Below are positions 1-10,572 of a stretch of 64,000 nucleotides of DNA, piece after piece (the stretch's first letter is position 1; each line of letters starts with the position of its first letter). The notes under the pieces are model-generated. The model did not search any database, had not been told where the DNA came from, and worked only from the letters and a program-made list of their open reading frames with translations. The stretch is from an uncultured Gammaproteobacteria bacterium (GTDB lineage: Bacteria > Pseudomonadota > Gammaproteobacteria > Pseudomonadales > Porticoccaceae). The stretch is from positions 150,702-214,701 of the forward strand of contig CAJXQR010000006.1 in the NCBI GenBank assembly GCA_913058345.1. Reading direction: 5' to 3'. Made by a program: the position numbers and the translations under genes.

Positions 1-2
1 AC

Positions 3-1289
3 ACTGTTGTCAATATCAACCTCGACCGCGCTTTGTGTCGTATCGCCCACATACACAAGGGGATTGTTGAGGTGCTACGCTACCCAAAACGGGCAGTTAC
101 TGTCACCTTTCCCATTGAAATGGATGACAGCTCGGTACAGGTCTTTAAAGGTTATCGAGTGCTGCATAACAATACTTTAGGACCAGGCAAGGGTGGGATA
201 CGCTTTCACGTTGATGTCGATCTTGATGAAGTTAGTTCCTTAGCGACGTTAATGACCTGGAAGTGCGCCTTAATTGGAGTGCCTTTTGGTGGGGCGAAAG
301 GCGGAGTCATTTGCGATCCTAAAGAATTGTCCCACCACGAATTGCGTCGTATCACGCGACGATTTATCAGTGAGCTCGGTGAGAATATTGGCCCCTACAT
401 TGACATTCCCTCGCCTGATTTATACACGAATGAACAAACCATGAGCTGGGTATTCGATACGTATGACGTGATGCATAGCGGCAATAATAATCGTGCAGTC
501 GTCACCGGTAAGCCGGTTTCACTAGGTGGCTCGGTGGGGCGACGAGAGGCTACCGGCCGAGGCGTTTGCTATGCCGCCCGTCATTTTATAACCAAGCACA
601 TGGTGCCTGGGTTGAGTAGCCTCGATGGTGCCAGGGTGGCAATTCAGGGCTTCGGTAATGTGGGTGCTGTCGTTGCTGAACAAATGCACTGTATGGGCGC
701 CAAAATTATAGCTTTGAGTGATTCCCAGGGCGGTATCATCGATAACGAGGGTTTGGATCTAGCGGAGGTGAGCGCCTATAAGCATGAGCACGGTTCGCTT
801 ATAGGTTTGCCGGGTACGATGAGTGCGACTAATGATGCACTGCTGGAAATCGATTGCGATGTGTTAGTGCCGGCAGCCCTCAGTCGTCAAATAGGCGCTC
901 ACAATGCGCAAGACGTTAAAGCGAAGCTGGTCGTCGAGGCGGCTAACGCACCAGTTACCCCCGAGGGAGATCGCATACTTGCCAGCAAGGGTATTCAGGT
1001 GCTGCCCGATATCCTCGCCAATGCCGGAGGGGTCACGGTGAGTTATTTTGAATGGTTGCAAAACCTTGAAAACCAGCAGTGGGAGCTGGATGAAGTCAAT
1101 GAGAAGTTATTGAAAAAAATGAATAAGGCGGTTGATGCCAGTGTTGAACGCCTGAAGCAGTTGACTACAGAAGAAAGTGAACACTCGAGAGATGATTTTG
1201 CCTATCCACTGGATTTACGTACGGCAGGATTAGCTATTGCGCTTGATAAGCTGGTTGCAGTGACTGAACAACGGGGAATTTGGCCTTAA
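3..1289 (+). CDS. Glu/Leu/Phe/Val-type dehydrogenase, probably glutamate dehydrogenase (5' end outside window)
   Basis: Catalyses reversible oxidative deamination of glutamate to 2-oxoglutarate in the cytoplasm. The N-terminal dimerisation domain shows KGGIRFH and the active-site stretch GVPFGGAKGGV, which holds the catalytic lysine. The C-terminal Rossmann domain shows AIQGFGNVGAVVAEQ. A TTG at 33 could be read as a start, but the frame stays open to base 3 and the upstream codons read VVNINLDRAL. Members of this family continue in that way before the LRYPKR segment, so the true start lies left of the window and the gene is truncated here. Exclusive use of NAD or NADP cannot be read from the sequence. 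Leucine dehydrogenase is a less likely alternative, because the 418 visible residues fit the glutamate enzyme length. Confidence 0.88.
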   Translation, partial: TVVNINLDRALCRIAHIHKGIVEVLRYPKRAVTVTFPIEMDDSSVQVFKGYRVLHNNTLGPGKGGIRFHVDVDLDEVSSLATLMTWKCALIGVPFGGAKGGVICDPKELSHHELRRITRRFISELGENIGPYIDIPSPDLYTNEQTMSWVFDTYDVMHSGNNNRAVVTGKPVSLGGSVGRREATGRGVCYAARHFITKHMVPGLSSLDGARVAIQGFGNVGAVVAEQMHCMGAKIIALSDSQGGIIDNEGLDLAEVSAYKHEHGSLIGLPGTMSATNDALLEIDCDVLVPAALSRQIGAHNAQDVKAKLVVEAANAPVTPEGDRILASKGIQVLPDILANAGGVTVSYFEWLQNLENQQWELDEVNEKLLKKMNKAVDASVERLKQLTTEESEHSRDDFAYPLDLRTAGLAIALDKLVAVTEQRGIWP

Positions 1290-1479
1290 GTAACGCGCTG
1301 TTTTATGGTGGCTAGCTGTTTCGGTGAGTAAGGTCTGTTACCTGGAAATGGGAGGGGAGCGCTTGCCCTGCCCACTCAAAAATACTGCGAGGCAATGAGT
1401 GAATGCCAATACCGTTTTCTTGTAGAGAGAGGATTAGAGACTGTGTCTTGTTGCGCAAACAGTGATGCAGGAATTGTTC

Positions 1480-2601
1480 TTAGGCCATGGTGGCAATAGT
1501 TTTGCGAAATCTCGAGAGGGCTAATGCAAACAATACTGCACCGATTAGCGCTATGGCCAGCAGTTGTGGCCAGACAACGCCGAGCCCTGCATTGCGATAA
1601 AGTACGGCCTGAGACAGGGCGACAAAATGCGTGTTCGGTGCCGCTAGCATGGTCAGCTGCACCAGCTCGGGCATACTCTCGCGAGGTGTGCTTGCACCAG
1701 AGAGCAGTTGCAGAGGCAGTAGTACCAGCATGAGTAACAGACCGAGTTGTGGCATGGATCTCGCCATAGTTCCGAGAAAAATACCCATCGATGTCGTGGC
1801 GAACAGGTGTAAGAACGTGCCACTTAAAAACAGAAGTATCGACCCCTGAATAGGTACTGACAGTAAACCCTCAACCACCAGCTTCAGTGACAGAGCACTC
1901 GCCACCAATACCACCAAAGCCATTGACCAAACCTTGGCGCCCATAATTTCAAAAGGGGTAACGGGCATGACCAGTAAGTGTTCGATGGTGCCGTGTTCTC
2001 GCTCGCGGATCAAGGCAGCACCGGTGAGTACGATGGAGAGCATGGTGATGTGATTGATAATTTGCATAACGGAGCCGAACCACGTTTTATCCAGCTGTGG
2101 ATTGAAACGCATACGTAGATTGAGATCCACCGGCAATGTGTTCACGTCGCGGTAACGTTGCACAAAAGCCCGTACTTCGTCATTAACGATAGTTTGGATG
2201 TGACCACTGCCAGTAAAGGCCTGGCTCATACGCGTGGCATCGACATTGAGCTGCAAAGTCGGTTGGCTATTACTGAGTAGGTCGCTCTGAAAGTTGGGAG
2301 GAATATTGAGCGCAAAAATATCGAGGCCGGCATCCATCCGAGCGTCCATTTCTGCACGATTAATTAATGCGGGTGGCACAAAATGCGGTGGATAAAATGC
2401 ACTGCTAATACGGGCTGACAGGGGAGAGCGGTCCTCATCGACAATGGCAATAGTCGATTGATTAAGGGTCTCCGGTATCGCGGTGGCAGCCGTATAGATG
2501 GAAATACTAAAGGCGTAGGCGATGAGTACTAGCATGATTGGGTCTCTGGTCAGACTGCGTAGCTCTTTAAGACCAAGGTGGAAAATATTCTCCGGGCTCA
2601 T
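1480..2601 (-). CDS. yhhJ: ABC-2 type transporter permease, YhhJ-like
   Basis: Inner-membrane permease of 373 residues, predicted to form the export channel with the membrane half of the preceding RbbA-like protein. It has the ABC-2 layout: one N-terminal membrane segment (about residues 21-42), a long periplasmic region to about 180, then a cluster of about five hydrophobic segments with the IREREHGTIEHLLVMP signature between the first two. The ATG overlaps the rbbA-like stop codon by one base (TAATG), which indicates translational coupling. It is the last gene of a yhiI-rbbA-yhhJ type operon. The substrate is unknown; drugs or other hydrophobic compounds are the usual guess for this family. 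Confidence 0.88.
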   Translation of the reverse strand: MSPENIFHLGLKELRSLTRDPIMLVLIAYAFSISIYTAATAIPETLNQSTIAIVDEDRSPLSARISSAFYPPHFVPPALINRAEMDARMDAGLDIFALNIPPNFQSDLLSNSQPTLQLNVDATRMSQAFTGSGHIQTIVNDEVRAFVQRYRDVNTLPVDLNLRMRFNPQLDKTWFGSVMQIINHITMLSIVLTGAALIREREHGTIEHLLVMPVTPFEIMGAKVWSMALVVLVASALSLKLVVEGLLSVPIQGSILLFLSGTFLHLFATTSMGIFLGTMARSMPQLGLLLMLVLLPLQLLSGASTPRESMPELVQLTMLAAPNTHFVALSQAVLYRNAGLGVVWPQLLAIALIGAVLFALALSRFRKTIATMA

Positions 2602-5414
2602 TAGCGCGCCTGCTTCTTAAGTAATATGACAGCCAGGCCGAGCAATATCGGTGTTGCGATGAGTAGGGGTGTGAATGAAGCAGTGAGGTCGGCGAACTCC
2701 AGCGCTTTCGAATAGGTACCGCGAGAAATTGTCAGGAAGTGGGTCGTCGGATAAAGTTCGCCGATGACTTTACCCATGCCTTCGAGCGATGAAACGGGGT
2801 CCATCATCCCAGAAAAGTTAACGGCGGGCAGGATGGTAATGACGGCGGTGCCGAAAATGGCGGCGATTTGACTGCGCATAAACGACGAGATCAGTAATCC
2901 GATGGCTGTCGCGGCACTGACATAGAGTAGAGCCGCTGTTGCCAGTGCTACAAAGCTGCCCTTAATAGCGACCCCAAATACGGTGACGGCAAGTGCTGTG
3001 AGCAGTAAAAAACTCAATGCAGATAGCACAATGTAAGGGAGTTGTTTGCCAAGGAGAAATTCGAGACGGGTGGTTGGCGTTACATAAAAGTTAATGATTG
3101 AGCCCAGCTCTTTCTCGCGCACGACACTTAAGGCCGCCAGCATCGCCGGTATGAGCATTAACAGCAGCGGTATCACCGCTGGCACCATCGCCACTACGCT
3201 TTTGACCCCCGGGTTGTAACGAAAGCGGGTTTCTATAGTAAGTAGCCCTGCCAGTGTGCTGTCACCAGCGGCACCAGTGTAGCCGGCTTCACGCGCTTTA
3301 ATACCCAACCAATGGGCGTGCATACCGCTAACATAGCCACGAACGGTCTCTGCGCGAGTGGGCATTGCGCCATCGATCCAGGCGCCGATTTCAACCTGTC
3401 GGCCACGGGCAATATCACGAGCAAAACCTGGCGGTATCTCCAGTGCCAAACTGAGGGCTCCGGTGCGCATACGCTGGTCCAGATCAGCATAGCTGGTGAT
3501 CGGCCTTTGTTCGGTAAAATACGGCGAGCCGGAAATACTCATTGCGTAGTCGCGGCTGAGAGTGGTTTGGTCCTGGTCTAGCACCGCAAAGGTGAGATCT
3601 TCGACATCGAAGGTGATGCCGTAACCCATGACGAACATCAGGATGACACTGCCTAATAGCGCCAGGGTTAGGCGCAAGGGATCGCGAACGAGCTCCAGGG
3701 TTTCGCGGCGTGCGTAACTTCCCATGCGCCTCGGGTTGAAGTGACGTCGCCAACCGTACAGGCTGCTATCGCCTTGACAGGTGAGCTGAGAAAGGGGTGG
3801 TTCAGGCTGCGTGTCGGCGGATGTTTGTGTGCCCTTTTGTTGATCGCCTGCACCTGCAGCGGTGAGGTAATTGACGAACGCATCTTCGAGGCTATCAACG
3901 TGCTGCGCAGAACATAGTTTTGCCGGGCTGTCAGTCGCTAATATTCGGCCGGCGTGCATCAATGCGATTCGATCACAACGCTCGGCTTCATTCATAAAAT
4001 GAGTCGAGATAAAAATAGTCACACCATCGCGCCGGGATAATTTTGCCAGTAAATTCCAGAAGGCATCACGGGCAACGGGATCCACACCCGAGGTGGGTTC
4101 ATCGAGAATGAGGGTTTCAGGGCGATGAATCATTGCCACTGCGAGCGACAAGCGCTGACGATGGCCGAGGGGTAGAGCGTCGGGCAGGTTATCACAGACT
4201 GTCTCTAGATCGAATTGCTTCAGGGTTTCTGTCACCCGCCCTGGAATAAGGTCGATCGGTACATGGTACAGCTGCGCATGCAGCGTCAGGTTTTGCACAA
4301 CAGTTAGCTCGCTGTACAAAGAAAAAGATTGGGTCATAAAACCGACTCGACGACGGGTTGCCATGTCGCGGGGGTTGACCTCCTGTCCAAACAAGTAGCC
4401 CTGCCCTTCGCTGGGTGGCAGCAGCCCCGTTAACATCTTCATGGTGGTGGTTTTGCCACAACCATTGGAGCCGACAAAGCCGAAAATCTCTCCGCCTTGT
4501 ATCTGTAAATTGACGTGATCGACGGCGGTGAAGTCACCAAAACGCATGGTCAGGTCTTTTGCCTCAATGGCAAAATCGGCCCCACTGGTGGCATCAGGTG
4601 CCAGTGGAGGAATATCCACGGCTTGATAATTGCGACGCTTTTTCTCTGGCAATAAGGCGATAAACGCTGCTTCTAACGAGTGGGTATCCGTACGTTCAAG
4701 TAGTTCGTTGGGTGTGCCCGTAGCTAATATGTGCCCGGCATCCATCATTGCCAGCCAGTTAAAGTGCGAGGCCTCTTCCATGTAAGCGGTGGCGACCAGT
4801 ACGCTCATCTGGGGGCGTTCCTGGCGAATATTATCAATTAATTCCCAGAATAAACGACGCGACAGGGGGTCTACACCCGTCGTGGGTTCGTCAAGGATGA
4901 GTAAATCGGGATCGTGAATTAAGGCACAGCACAGGCCGAGCTTTTGCTTCATGCCGCCGGAGAGTTTGTTGACAGGTCGCGAAAGAAAAGGAGAGAGTCC
5001 TGTGGCGTGCGTCAGTACGGCACTGCGTTTAGCCAGCTCTTCGCCATCGTGACCAAAGAGACGACCGAAGAAATTGATGTTTTCAAGGACTGACAGCGAG
5101 GGGTAGAGATTTTTACCCAAACCCTGGGGCATGTAGGCAATACGTGGGCAGATTTGTCGGCGAAGCCTGGCAGAGCGCATATCACTCCCGAGTACCTCCA
5201 GCTGCCCTTCTTGCATCACTCGGGCACCTGCAAGTAGTGCCAGCAAACTCGATTTACCTACGCCGTCGGGGCCGATCAGTCCAGCCATGCAACCGGCGGG
5301 AATATCCAGATTCACACCGTCGAGAGCACTCACCTTGCCGTAGCGCAAAGTGAGTTGCTTAAGGCTAGCGACGGCGACAGAACGTGTTGTAGCGCTGTTT
5401 TGATGCAGAGTCAT
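2601..5414 (-). CDS. rbbA: RbbA-like fused double ABC ATPase plus ABC-2 permease
   Basis: A 937-residue protein joining two nucleotide-binding domains to one ABC-2 membrane domain. The first domain has Walker [10 protein letters not shown], signature [11 protein letters not shown] and Walker [14 protein letters not shown]. The second has GSNGCGKTT, a degenerate signature [11 protein letters not shown] and [12 protein letters not shown]. The degenerate second signature is also typical of E. coli RbbA, the ribosome-associated ATPase. The C-terminal part (about 570-937) has one membrane helix, a periplasmic loop, then a helical bundle with the VREKELGSI motif. With the HlyD-type gene two bases upstream and the YhhJ-like permease downstream it is expected to be a tripartite exporter. 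Whether it also binds ribosomes cannot be judged here. Confidence 0.9.
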   Translation of the reverse strand: MTLHQNSATTRSVAVASLKQLTLRYGKVSALDGVNLDIPAGCMAGLIGPDGVGKSSLLALLAGARVMQEGQLEVLGSDMRSARLRRQICPRIAYMPQGLGKNLYPSLSVLENINFFGRLFGHDGEELAKRSAVLTHATGLSPFLSRPVNKLSGGMKQKLGLCCALIHDPDLLILDEPTTGVDPLSRRLFWELIDNIRQERPQMSVLVATAYMEEASHFNWLAMMDAGHILATGTPNELLERTDTHSLEAAFIALLPEKKRRNYQAVDIPPLAPDATSGADFAIEAKDLTMRFGDFTAVDHVNLQIQGGEIFGFVGSNGCGKTTTMKMLTGLLPPSEGQGYLFGQEVNPRDMATRRRVGFMTQSFSLYSELTVVQNLTLHAQLYHVPIDLIPGRVTETLKQFDLETVCDNLPDALPLGHRQRLSLAVAMIHRPETLILDEPTSGVDPVARDAFWNLLAKLSRRDGVTIFISTHFMNEAERCDRIALMHAGRILATDSPAKLCSAQHVDSLEDAFVNYLTAAGAGDQQKGTQTSADTQPEPPLSQLTCQGDSSLYGWRRHFNPRRMGSYARRETLELVRDPLRLTLALLGSVILMFVMGYGITFDVEDLTFAVLDQDQTTLSRDYAMSISGSPYFTEQRPITSYADLDQRMRTGALSLALEIPPGFARDIARGRQVEIGAWIDGAMPTRAETVRGYVSGMHAHWLGIKAREAGYTGAAGDSTLAGLLTIETRFRYNPGVKSVVAMVPAVIPLLLMLIPAMLAALSVVREKELGSIINFYVTPTTRLEFLLGKQLPYIVLSALSFLLLTALAVTVFGVAIKGSFVALATAALLYVSAATAIGLLISSFMRSQIAAIFGTAVITILPAVNFSGMMDPVSSLEGMGKVIGELYPTTHFLTISRGTYSKALEFADLTASFTPLLIATPILLGLAVILLKKQAR

Positions 5415-5416
5415 GT

Positions 5417-6484
5417 CTATTCTGGCAACTTGATTTGCAGTTCGGCAGGCCAGGGGCGATCTTCAATGCGCACATAAGCCATGCCAGGTACGCCAGTTTT
5501 CACCTGTTCAATATGCTCACGTAATAGTGTCGGGTCTATTTGTGCCTTGATGCGAAAGACCAGCTTTTGGCGTTCTTCGGCTGTCTCAACGCTTTTGGGG
5601 GTGAACTGGGCCACCGATGACACAAAGGATATTTTGGCGGGCATGACATACTGGGGTATGGCGTCGAGAATGATGCGCACCTCTGCGCCGAGGGGAATGC
5701 GCCCGGCATTTTCGGTGGCCAGGAAAAACGTCATATAGACATCGCTAAGATCCACCAGATTGAGCACTGTCGCACCTGCGCTGAGAACTTCACCCGGCTG
5801 GGCGACGCGATATTGCACACGGCCATCACGTGGTGCTTTGAGTGCACTATCGTAAATGTCTGTCTGAATGCGCTCCACTGAAGCCGTTTGCGCAGCAACT
5901 TCAGTTCGGGCTGAAATCAGCTGAGACCTGGCGAAGCTGAGGGCGGCCTCGCTCGCCGCTACCTGAGCTTTCGCTGCACTGACAGCGGCTTTAGCGCTGA
6001 GGAAAAGTGCGCGATCGTCATCGAGTACCGATTGAGAAACGGCATCTTTTAACGCAAGTTCTTCGGAGCGGGTCAGGCGTTTTTGTGCCACAGTCAGTGC
6101 AGCATCACGCTGTGCAACAATGGCCTGGGCCGCAGCTTTTTCGGCTTCACGCTGGGTAATACGACTTTGGCTGGTGGTCACGCCAATTTCTGCCTTCTGT
6201 AAATTGGCCTGGGCTTCACGCAGTTGCGCGTCCAGTACACGGCTATCCATTCTTGCCAACACCTGGCCGGCTTTAATAAAGTCACCTTCGCTAACGAAAA
6301 TGTCGGCGATGCGCCCCGGTGTTTTACTTGCCAGGTCAATCTCTACGGCTTCTATCCGGCCATTGCTGCCGGCTATACCCTCAGGTAGCCCGTTCGGCTG
6401 TAGTGCTTGCCAGGCTAAGAAGAGAATGACCCCGAGTGCGGTAATGACCGCTGTGCGTAGTACCCATGTTGTCGTTGATGTCAT
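5417..6484 (-). CDS. yhiI: HlyD-family membrane fusion (periplasmic adaptor) protein, YhiI-like
   Basis: Adaptor of 355 residues anchored by one N-terminal membrane helix (about residues 10-27). It shows the two halves of a biotinyl-lipoyl-like domain ([24 protein letters not shown], and near 220-245 [21 protein letters not shown]), separated by a long alanine- and glutamine-rich alpha-helical hairpin at about 75-210. The C-terminal beta-barrel follows. It links the inner-membrane ABC transporter to an outer-membrane channel that is not encoded nearby. It is the first gene of the operon, two bases ahead of the rbbA-like ATG, so the promoter should lie between 6485 and 6850. Confidence 0.9.
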   Translation of the reverse strand: MTSTTTWVLRTAVITALGVILFLAWQALQPNGLPEGIAGSNGRIEAVEIDLASKTPGRIADIFVSEGDFIKAGQVLARMDSRVLDAQLREAQANLQKAEIGVTTSQSRITQREAEKAAAQAIVAQRDAALTVAQKRLTRSEELALKDAVSQSVLDDDRALFLSAKAAVSAAKAQVAASEAALSFARSQLISARTEVAAQTASVERIQTDIYDSALKAPRDGRVQYRVAQPGEVLSAGATVLNLVDLSDVYMTFFLATENAGRIPLGAEVRIILDAIPQYVMPAKISFVSSVAQFTPKSVETAEERQKLVFRIKAQIDPTLLREHIEQVKTGVPGMAYVRIEDRPWPAELQIKLPE

Positions 6485-6850
6485 CGCTAGACGGCTTTCC
6501 TCGTTGTTGCGGACGAATCGCGTTGCTTGCGATTCAGCTTCTTAAGGATTATGGCACGGTCTGGCGACACTGTGTTTTGACGAATGACAATGGGAGCTGT
6601 GTTAATGCACACTTATGATGAATGTTAGCTCAAAATCTGTTGTTACAAACCGCTGAGTTCTGTTTGTGAGAGTGAGGGTGATAAAGTTTACGTCCAGGCT
6701 TGCTGAGGCTTCAAACCTGGGACACAGAAGTGGCACCGAAGCTTATAGATATGGCGTGTAGTCGCCCGACGCTAAAGCTATACCGCAAGGGGGGCGCGGC
6801 CTTGCGTGGTTATTAGCACCCCATATATTCCTCTATCGGCTGGCGCCGAC
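6485..6850. other. Intergenic region between argS and the exporter operon
   Basis: Both flanking genes are on the minus strand, so this stretch should carry the exporter promoter and the argS terminator. The only clear structure is a 7-bp inverted repeat, CGCAAGG at 6784-6790 with CCTTGCG at 6800-6806, just past the argS stop. It has no A-run on its left, as a factor-independent terminator for argS would need. No ORF with coding character was seen. Confidence 0.4.
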
Positions 6851-8581
6851 TTACATGCGCTCCATGGTTTCAATACCCAATAATTCCAAACCTTTTTGCA
6901 AAGTATTCGCTGTGGTATGACTCAATTGTAGACGGCTGGCACGCGTCGCTTCATCAATATCTGAACGCAATATCGGGCAGTGTTCATAGAAACTCATATA
7001 GGCACTGGCGAGGTCGTAAAGGTAGTTACATAGCGTGTGTGGGTAGCCATCTTCGGCAACAGTTTTTAGGGTTTCGTCAAAGCTGAGTAAACTTAAGGCC
7101 AGGGTTTTTTCCTGGGGGGTGGTGATGCAAATTTCGCCTGTGACCTGCCCCCGCTCTAATTCTGCTTTACGAAAGACACTGCAAATACGTGAGTAGGCGT
7201 ATTGGAGGTAGGGTGCGGTGTTACCTTCAAAGCTGAGCATCGCGTCCCAGTTGAAAATATAATCATTAGTACGGGTTTTACTGAGATCGGCATATTTCAC
7301 GGCACCAATGCCGACTTTGCGGGCGATTTCTTTGCGGGTTGCTGCGTCGAGTTCGGGATTTTTTTCGGCAATTAACAGCTCTGCACGCTTTACGGCTTCG
7401 GCCAATAAATCGGCGAGTTTAACCGTGCCGCCACTGCGGGTTTTAAAGGGTTTACCGTCTTCGCCCATCATGGTGCCAAAGGGGAGATGTTCGAGTTTCA
7501 TTGCCGGATCGACAAAACCCGCTTTGCGGGCAACGATGAAAACCTGCTTCATATGCAGGCTTTGACGAGCGTCAATAAAGTAGAGTGCGCGGTCGGCCTT
7601 CAAGGTCTGACTGCGATAGCGCAGGGCGGCCAGATCACTGGTGGCATAGAGAAACCCTCCGTCGGATTTCTGCACAATTACCGGGCTTGGATTGCCTTTT
7701 TTGTCGGCCAGTTCGTCGAGAAATACGACTTGTGCGCCCTCGCTTTCACAGGCCAGTCCTGCCTTTTGCAGATCGGTCAGTATTTGAGATAAGTCGTCGT
7801 TATAGGCGCTCTCGGGACGGATATGCTCATGGCTGAGGGTGACGTTGAGTTGGCGGTATAGTGCTTCACTGTGCGCGATAGAAATATCGATAAACTGCTG
7901 CCACAGGGCTAAGCAGTGGGCATCGCCCGATTGCAGGCTGACAACATATTGGCGCGCTTTGTCTGCAAAGGCCGGGTCGTCATCAAAGTGGCGTTTAGAC
8001 TGCTGATAAAAGCCTTCGAGATCGTCTAAGGCTAATTCAGGTTTCTCTCCTTCACCCAGTTGTTCTTCGAGTTCGGCGATCAGCATGCCAAATTGAGTGC
8101 CCCAGTCGCCCATGTGATTTTGGCGAATGACCGTATGGCCGAGGTGCTCGAGTACCCGGGCAATGGCGTCGCCAATAATAGTACTGCGTAGATGGCCGAC
8201 GTGCATTTCCTTCGCCAGGTTGGGCGAGGAGTAGTCGATGACCACTGTTTGTATTTGCTCGGGGGCACTGGCTTGCGCAGGGTGGGTCTGATTCAGCGTT
8301 GTGGCAAGATAGTCATCGCTAAGATGAATGTTGATAAAACCGGGGCCGGCAATGTCGACTTTATCGGCGATGCCGTCCAGGGTGAGGTTGGCGACGATTT
8401 CAGCGGCGAGGTCACGGGGTTTGCGTTTCAATTGTTTGGCGGCAGCAAGAGCCCCATTGGCTTGAAAATCACCAAACTCCGGTCGCGTGCTGATCGCGAT
8501 ATTGGCGGGCAACTCGGGGGGAATACCAGCGGCTGTCATTGCCAGTCTGACGTGGTGGATCAGTGTGTCGCGAATATTCAT
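6851..8581 (-). CDS. argS: Arginyl-tRNA synthetase
   Basis: Charges tRNA-Arg with arginine; class I synthetase of 576 residues, the normal bacterial length. The N-terminal additional domain (about 1-105) is followed by the catalytic domain with [21 protein letters not shown]. The HVGH here is the HIGH signature, and the usual KMSKS lysine loop is degenerate as in most ArgS proteins. The GTQFGMLI and FDARQ-type segments and the C-terminal anticodon-binding domain with [13 protein letters not shown] are present. The ATG is at 8581. The gene is divergent from the glycosylase gene at 8759, with 177 bp between them for both promoters. Confidence 0.97.
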   Translation of the reverse strand: MNIRDTLIHHVRLAMTAAGIPPELPANIAISTRPEFGDFQANGALAAAKQLKRKPRDLAAEIVANLTLDGIADKVDIAGPGFINIHLSDDYLATTLNQTHPAQASAPEQIQTVVIDYSSPNLAKEMHVGHLRSTIIGDAIARVLEHLGHTVIRQNHMGDWGTQFGMLIAELEEQLGEGEKPELALDDLEGFYQQSKRHFDDDPAFADKARQYVVSLQSGDAHCLALWQQFIDISIAHSEALYRQLNVTLSHEHIRPESAYNDDLSQILTDLQKAGLACESEGAQVVFLDELADKKGNPSPVIVQKSDGGFLYATSDLAALRYRSQTLKADRALYFIDARQSLHMKQVFIVARKAGFVDPAMKLEHLPFGTMMGEDGKPFKTRSGGTVKLADLLAEAVKRAELLIAEKNPELDAATRKEIARKVGIGAVKYADLSKTRTNDYIFNWDAMLSFEGNTAPYLQYAYSRICSVFRKAELERGQVTGEICITTPQEKTLALSLLSFDETLKTVAEDGYPHTLCNYLYDLASAYMSFYEHCPILRSDIDEATRASRLQLSHTTANTLQKGLELLGIETMERM

Positions 8582-8758
8582 GTTTGCTCGGCCTGTGTGC
8601 GGACTGAGGATTTTAGTGGCAGTGGTGGCGATTGCAACCGGCTTTTACTTCAACCATTAACGTAACCATTAAGGCAAAAAAAGATCGGCGATGTATTTGC
8701 TATTTAAACACGGTTATATTGTGTTCTTTAGTTAGGTAAACACGAGTAACCACACCCT

Positions 8759-9436
8759 ATGGTTTCCTTTCAAACACTGTACGAAACAGCCCTGCACAAT
8801 TGGGGCGAAGACAAGGTTATCAGCTTGTTACCAGAGGTGAATACGGCGCAAACACTGCGGGCCATGGGCGATGACCGTTATTTGTCGGCTATGGCGCGCT
8901 GTGTTTTTCGGGCGGGCTTTTCCTGGAAGGTGATTGCGAAAAAGTGGCCGGATTTTGAAACTGTTTTCGCTGGCTTTGTGCCGCTGGCATTGGCGAACTA
9001 TTCCAATGACCGCATTGATGAGTTAATGCAGGACACGCGCATTGTGCGTCATCGCACCAAGATACAATCGGTGCGCGATAACGCGCTGTATATTTGTGAT
9101 ATTCAGCGTAGCCACGGTAGCTTTGCGGCTTATGTTGCCGACTGGCCTGAAGAGTCCATCGTCGAGTTGTGGTTTGAGCTGAAAAAGCGCGGTAGCCGAT
9201 TAGGTGGTAATACGGGGCCTGGGTTTTTGCGCTTGATGGGTAAGGATACGTTTATGCTGACTAAAGATGTCAGTGCCGTGTTGTTGAACCATCAATTAAT
9301 AGATACTTTGAGCCCGAACTCAAAACGGGATTTACTCAAGGTACAAACAGTGTTTAATCGTTTTCAGCAGGATAGCGGCTATCCCCTGTCACACATTAGC
9401 CGCATTTTGGCGTTGAGCTTACAGCCGCAAAACTAG
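8759..9436 (+). CDS. DNA-3-methyladenine glycosylase I family protein
   Basis: A 225-residue member of the Tag (adenine glycosylase) superfamily, predicted to remove alkylated adenine from DNA in base excision repair. The segments YLSAMARCVFRAGFSWKVI, FETVFAGF, RIDELMQDTRIVRHRTKI and KKRGSRLGGNTGPGFLRLMGKDTFMLT correspond to the helical core. It belongs to the Tag-like group lacking the zinc-binding N-terminus of E. coli Tag, and starts directly with a helical segment. No clear Shine-Dalgarno sequence precedes the ATG at 8759. A bidirectional terminator follows at 9506-9535. The substrate is assigned by family only. Confidence 0.8.
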   Translation: MVSFQTLYETALHNWGEDKVISLLPEVNTAQTLRAMGDDRYLSAMARCVFRAGFSWKVIAKKWPDFETVFAGFVPLALANYSNDRIDELMQDTRIVRHRTKIQSVRDNALYICDIQRSHGSFAAYVADWPEESIVELWFELKKRGSRLGGNTGPGFLRLMGKDTFMLTKDVSAVLLNHQLIDTLSPNSKRDLLKVQTVFNRFQQDSGYPLSHISRILALSLQPQN

Positions 9437-9505
9437 ACATTGAGACAAAAGATTCTGCAATAAAAATCTTTCAAGTAAACAGCTTTGCACTGAGTTGTCA
9501 GGTAT

Positions 9506-9535
9506 AAAAAAACCCGGCATGCACCGGGTTTTTTT
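9506..9535. terminator. Bidirectional factor-independent terminator
   Basis: Seven A residues (9506-9512), the stem CCCGG/CCGGG around the loop CATGCA, and seven T residues (9529-9535). The symmetric A and T runs allow it to end both the glycosylase gene (plus) and ppa (minus), which converge here. Confidence 0.93.
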
Positions 9536-9574
9536 ATCAGCCGAGAAGGCTAATGAAGCATTAACGAGTAAGGG

Positions 9575-10111
9575 TTACGCTTCGTCTTTGACATAGCGTT
9601 CGCGCGAAGACAATATTTCAGCGTGTGCATCCGCTTTGGGGCCCCAGCCGCTAATTTTTACCCACTTGCCTGTTTCGAGATCTTTGTAGTTCTCAAAATA
9701 GTGCTCAATTTGCTTGAGCAGCAATTCGGGCAGGTCGGTGGCTTCTTCAATATCATTGTAGATAGTGGTCAGCTTGCTGTGGGGAACAGCGATCAACTTG
9801 GCATCAACACCTGACTCATCAGTCATGTTGAGTACACCAATAGCACGGCTGCGAATTACAGAGCCAGGTACCACGGGGTAGGGTGTCACCACGAGTACGT
9901 CGAGAGCATCGCCATCTTCAGACAATGTTTGTGGAATGTAACCATAGTTGGCAGGGTAAAACATGGGCGTGGCAACAAAACGATCGACAAACAAAGCGTC
10001 GCAGTCTTTTTCAACTTCATATTTGATCGGCGCGTGGTTGGCGGGAATTTCAATGACGACGTTGATATCATTGGGTAGATCTTTGCCAGCGGGGATACTG
10101 TTGTAACTCAT
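9575..10111 (-). CDS. ppa: Inorganic pyrophosphatase
   Basis: Hydrolyses pyrophosphate to phosphate in the cytoplasm, pulling biosynthetic reactions forward. The 178-residue family I enzyme shows [19 protein letters not shown] at the start, KYEVEKD, the metal-binding signature DGDALDVLV, and [19 protein letters not shown]. The frame is open to 10162, but the start at 10111 ([11 protein letters not shown]) matches the family N-terminus. An AGAAGG ribosome binding site lies eight bases before it. The gene converges on the glycosylase gene and shares its terminator. Confidence 0.96.
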   Translation of the reverse strand: MSYNSIPAGKDLPNDINVVIEIPANHAPIKYEVEKDCDALFVDRFVATPMFYPANYGYIPQTLSEDGDALDVLVVTPYPVVPGSVIRSRAIGVLNMTDESGVDAKLIAVPHSKLTTIYNDIEEATDLPELLLKQIEHYFENYKDLETGKWVKISGWGPKADAHAEILSSRERYVKDEA

Positions 10112-10321
10112 GTGCGATGCCTTCTGTTGGTTGCTTCTAGTGATGTAAACGTGGGTTGCCAAGGCCGCCTAACAATAGCCTTTTCGTGGGTGCCGATGGA
10201 GACTTAAACAGTGCGTAAAGCCCATGGCCTGCGCCAAGGCGAGCGCAATTATACCGATGACCATTTTCCATTGCCAATGGTCAAACAGCGATAAACGCAG
10301 ATTGGACAATAATTTTGCCCG

Positions 10322-10349
10322 TTGCGCTATCGGCAAACTCGTTTAGAAT
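10322..10349 (+). promoter_or_regulatory. Candidate sigma-70 promoter of the thiamine operon
   Basis: TTGCGC at 10322-10327, a 16-base spacer and TAGAAT at 10344-10349. The predicted transcript start near 10356 would leave about 20 bases before the riboswitch P1 stem, a sensible arrangement. Confidence 0.5.
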
Positions 10350-10373
10350 ACATGCCTCGCAAATACCACTGCG

Positions 10374-10478
10374 AACTCCTAAGGGGTGGCTAAGGCCTGA
10401 GACAGCAATTCTTAACAGCGATGTGATGGAGTTGGTGAACCCTTGAACCTGATCCGGGTAGTGCCGGCGTAGGAATAG
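10374..10478 (+). promoter_or_regulatory. TPP riboswitch (THI element)
   Basis: The conserved core elements are present in order: GGGGTG near 10383, CTGAGA at 10398-10403, then ACCCTTGAACCTGATC (10439-10454), CCGGGTAGTGCCGG and GCGTAGGA. A P1 stem can form between TCCTA (10377-10381) and TAGGA (10470-10474). It binds thiamine pyrophosphate and reduces expression of the downstream receptor and transport genes when the cofactor is plentiful. The position directly upstream of the receptor gene fits this. Confidence 0.96.
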
Positions 10479-10542
10479 GGTTGTCAAAATTTTGCTTTTA
10501 TAAACATCTCTTTTCTACGCACCTCTTCTTAACGCACCTCGG

Positions 10543-10568
10543 GTCTCCTGTTTTGTTTTTTTGGAGAC
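10543..10568 (+). promoter_or_regulatory. Hairpin that could hide the Shine-Dalgarno of the TonB receptor gene
   Basis: GTCTCC (10543-10548) is complementary to GGAGAC (10563-10568), with a T-rich loop between them. The right arm contains the GGAG ribosome binding site six bases before the ATG at 10573. Many proteobacterial TPP riboswitches act on translation, so this hairpin is a candidate expression platform. No anti-sequester pairing with the aptamer was worked out. Confidence 0.5.
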
Positions 10569-10572
10569 TCCT

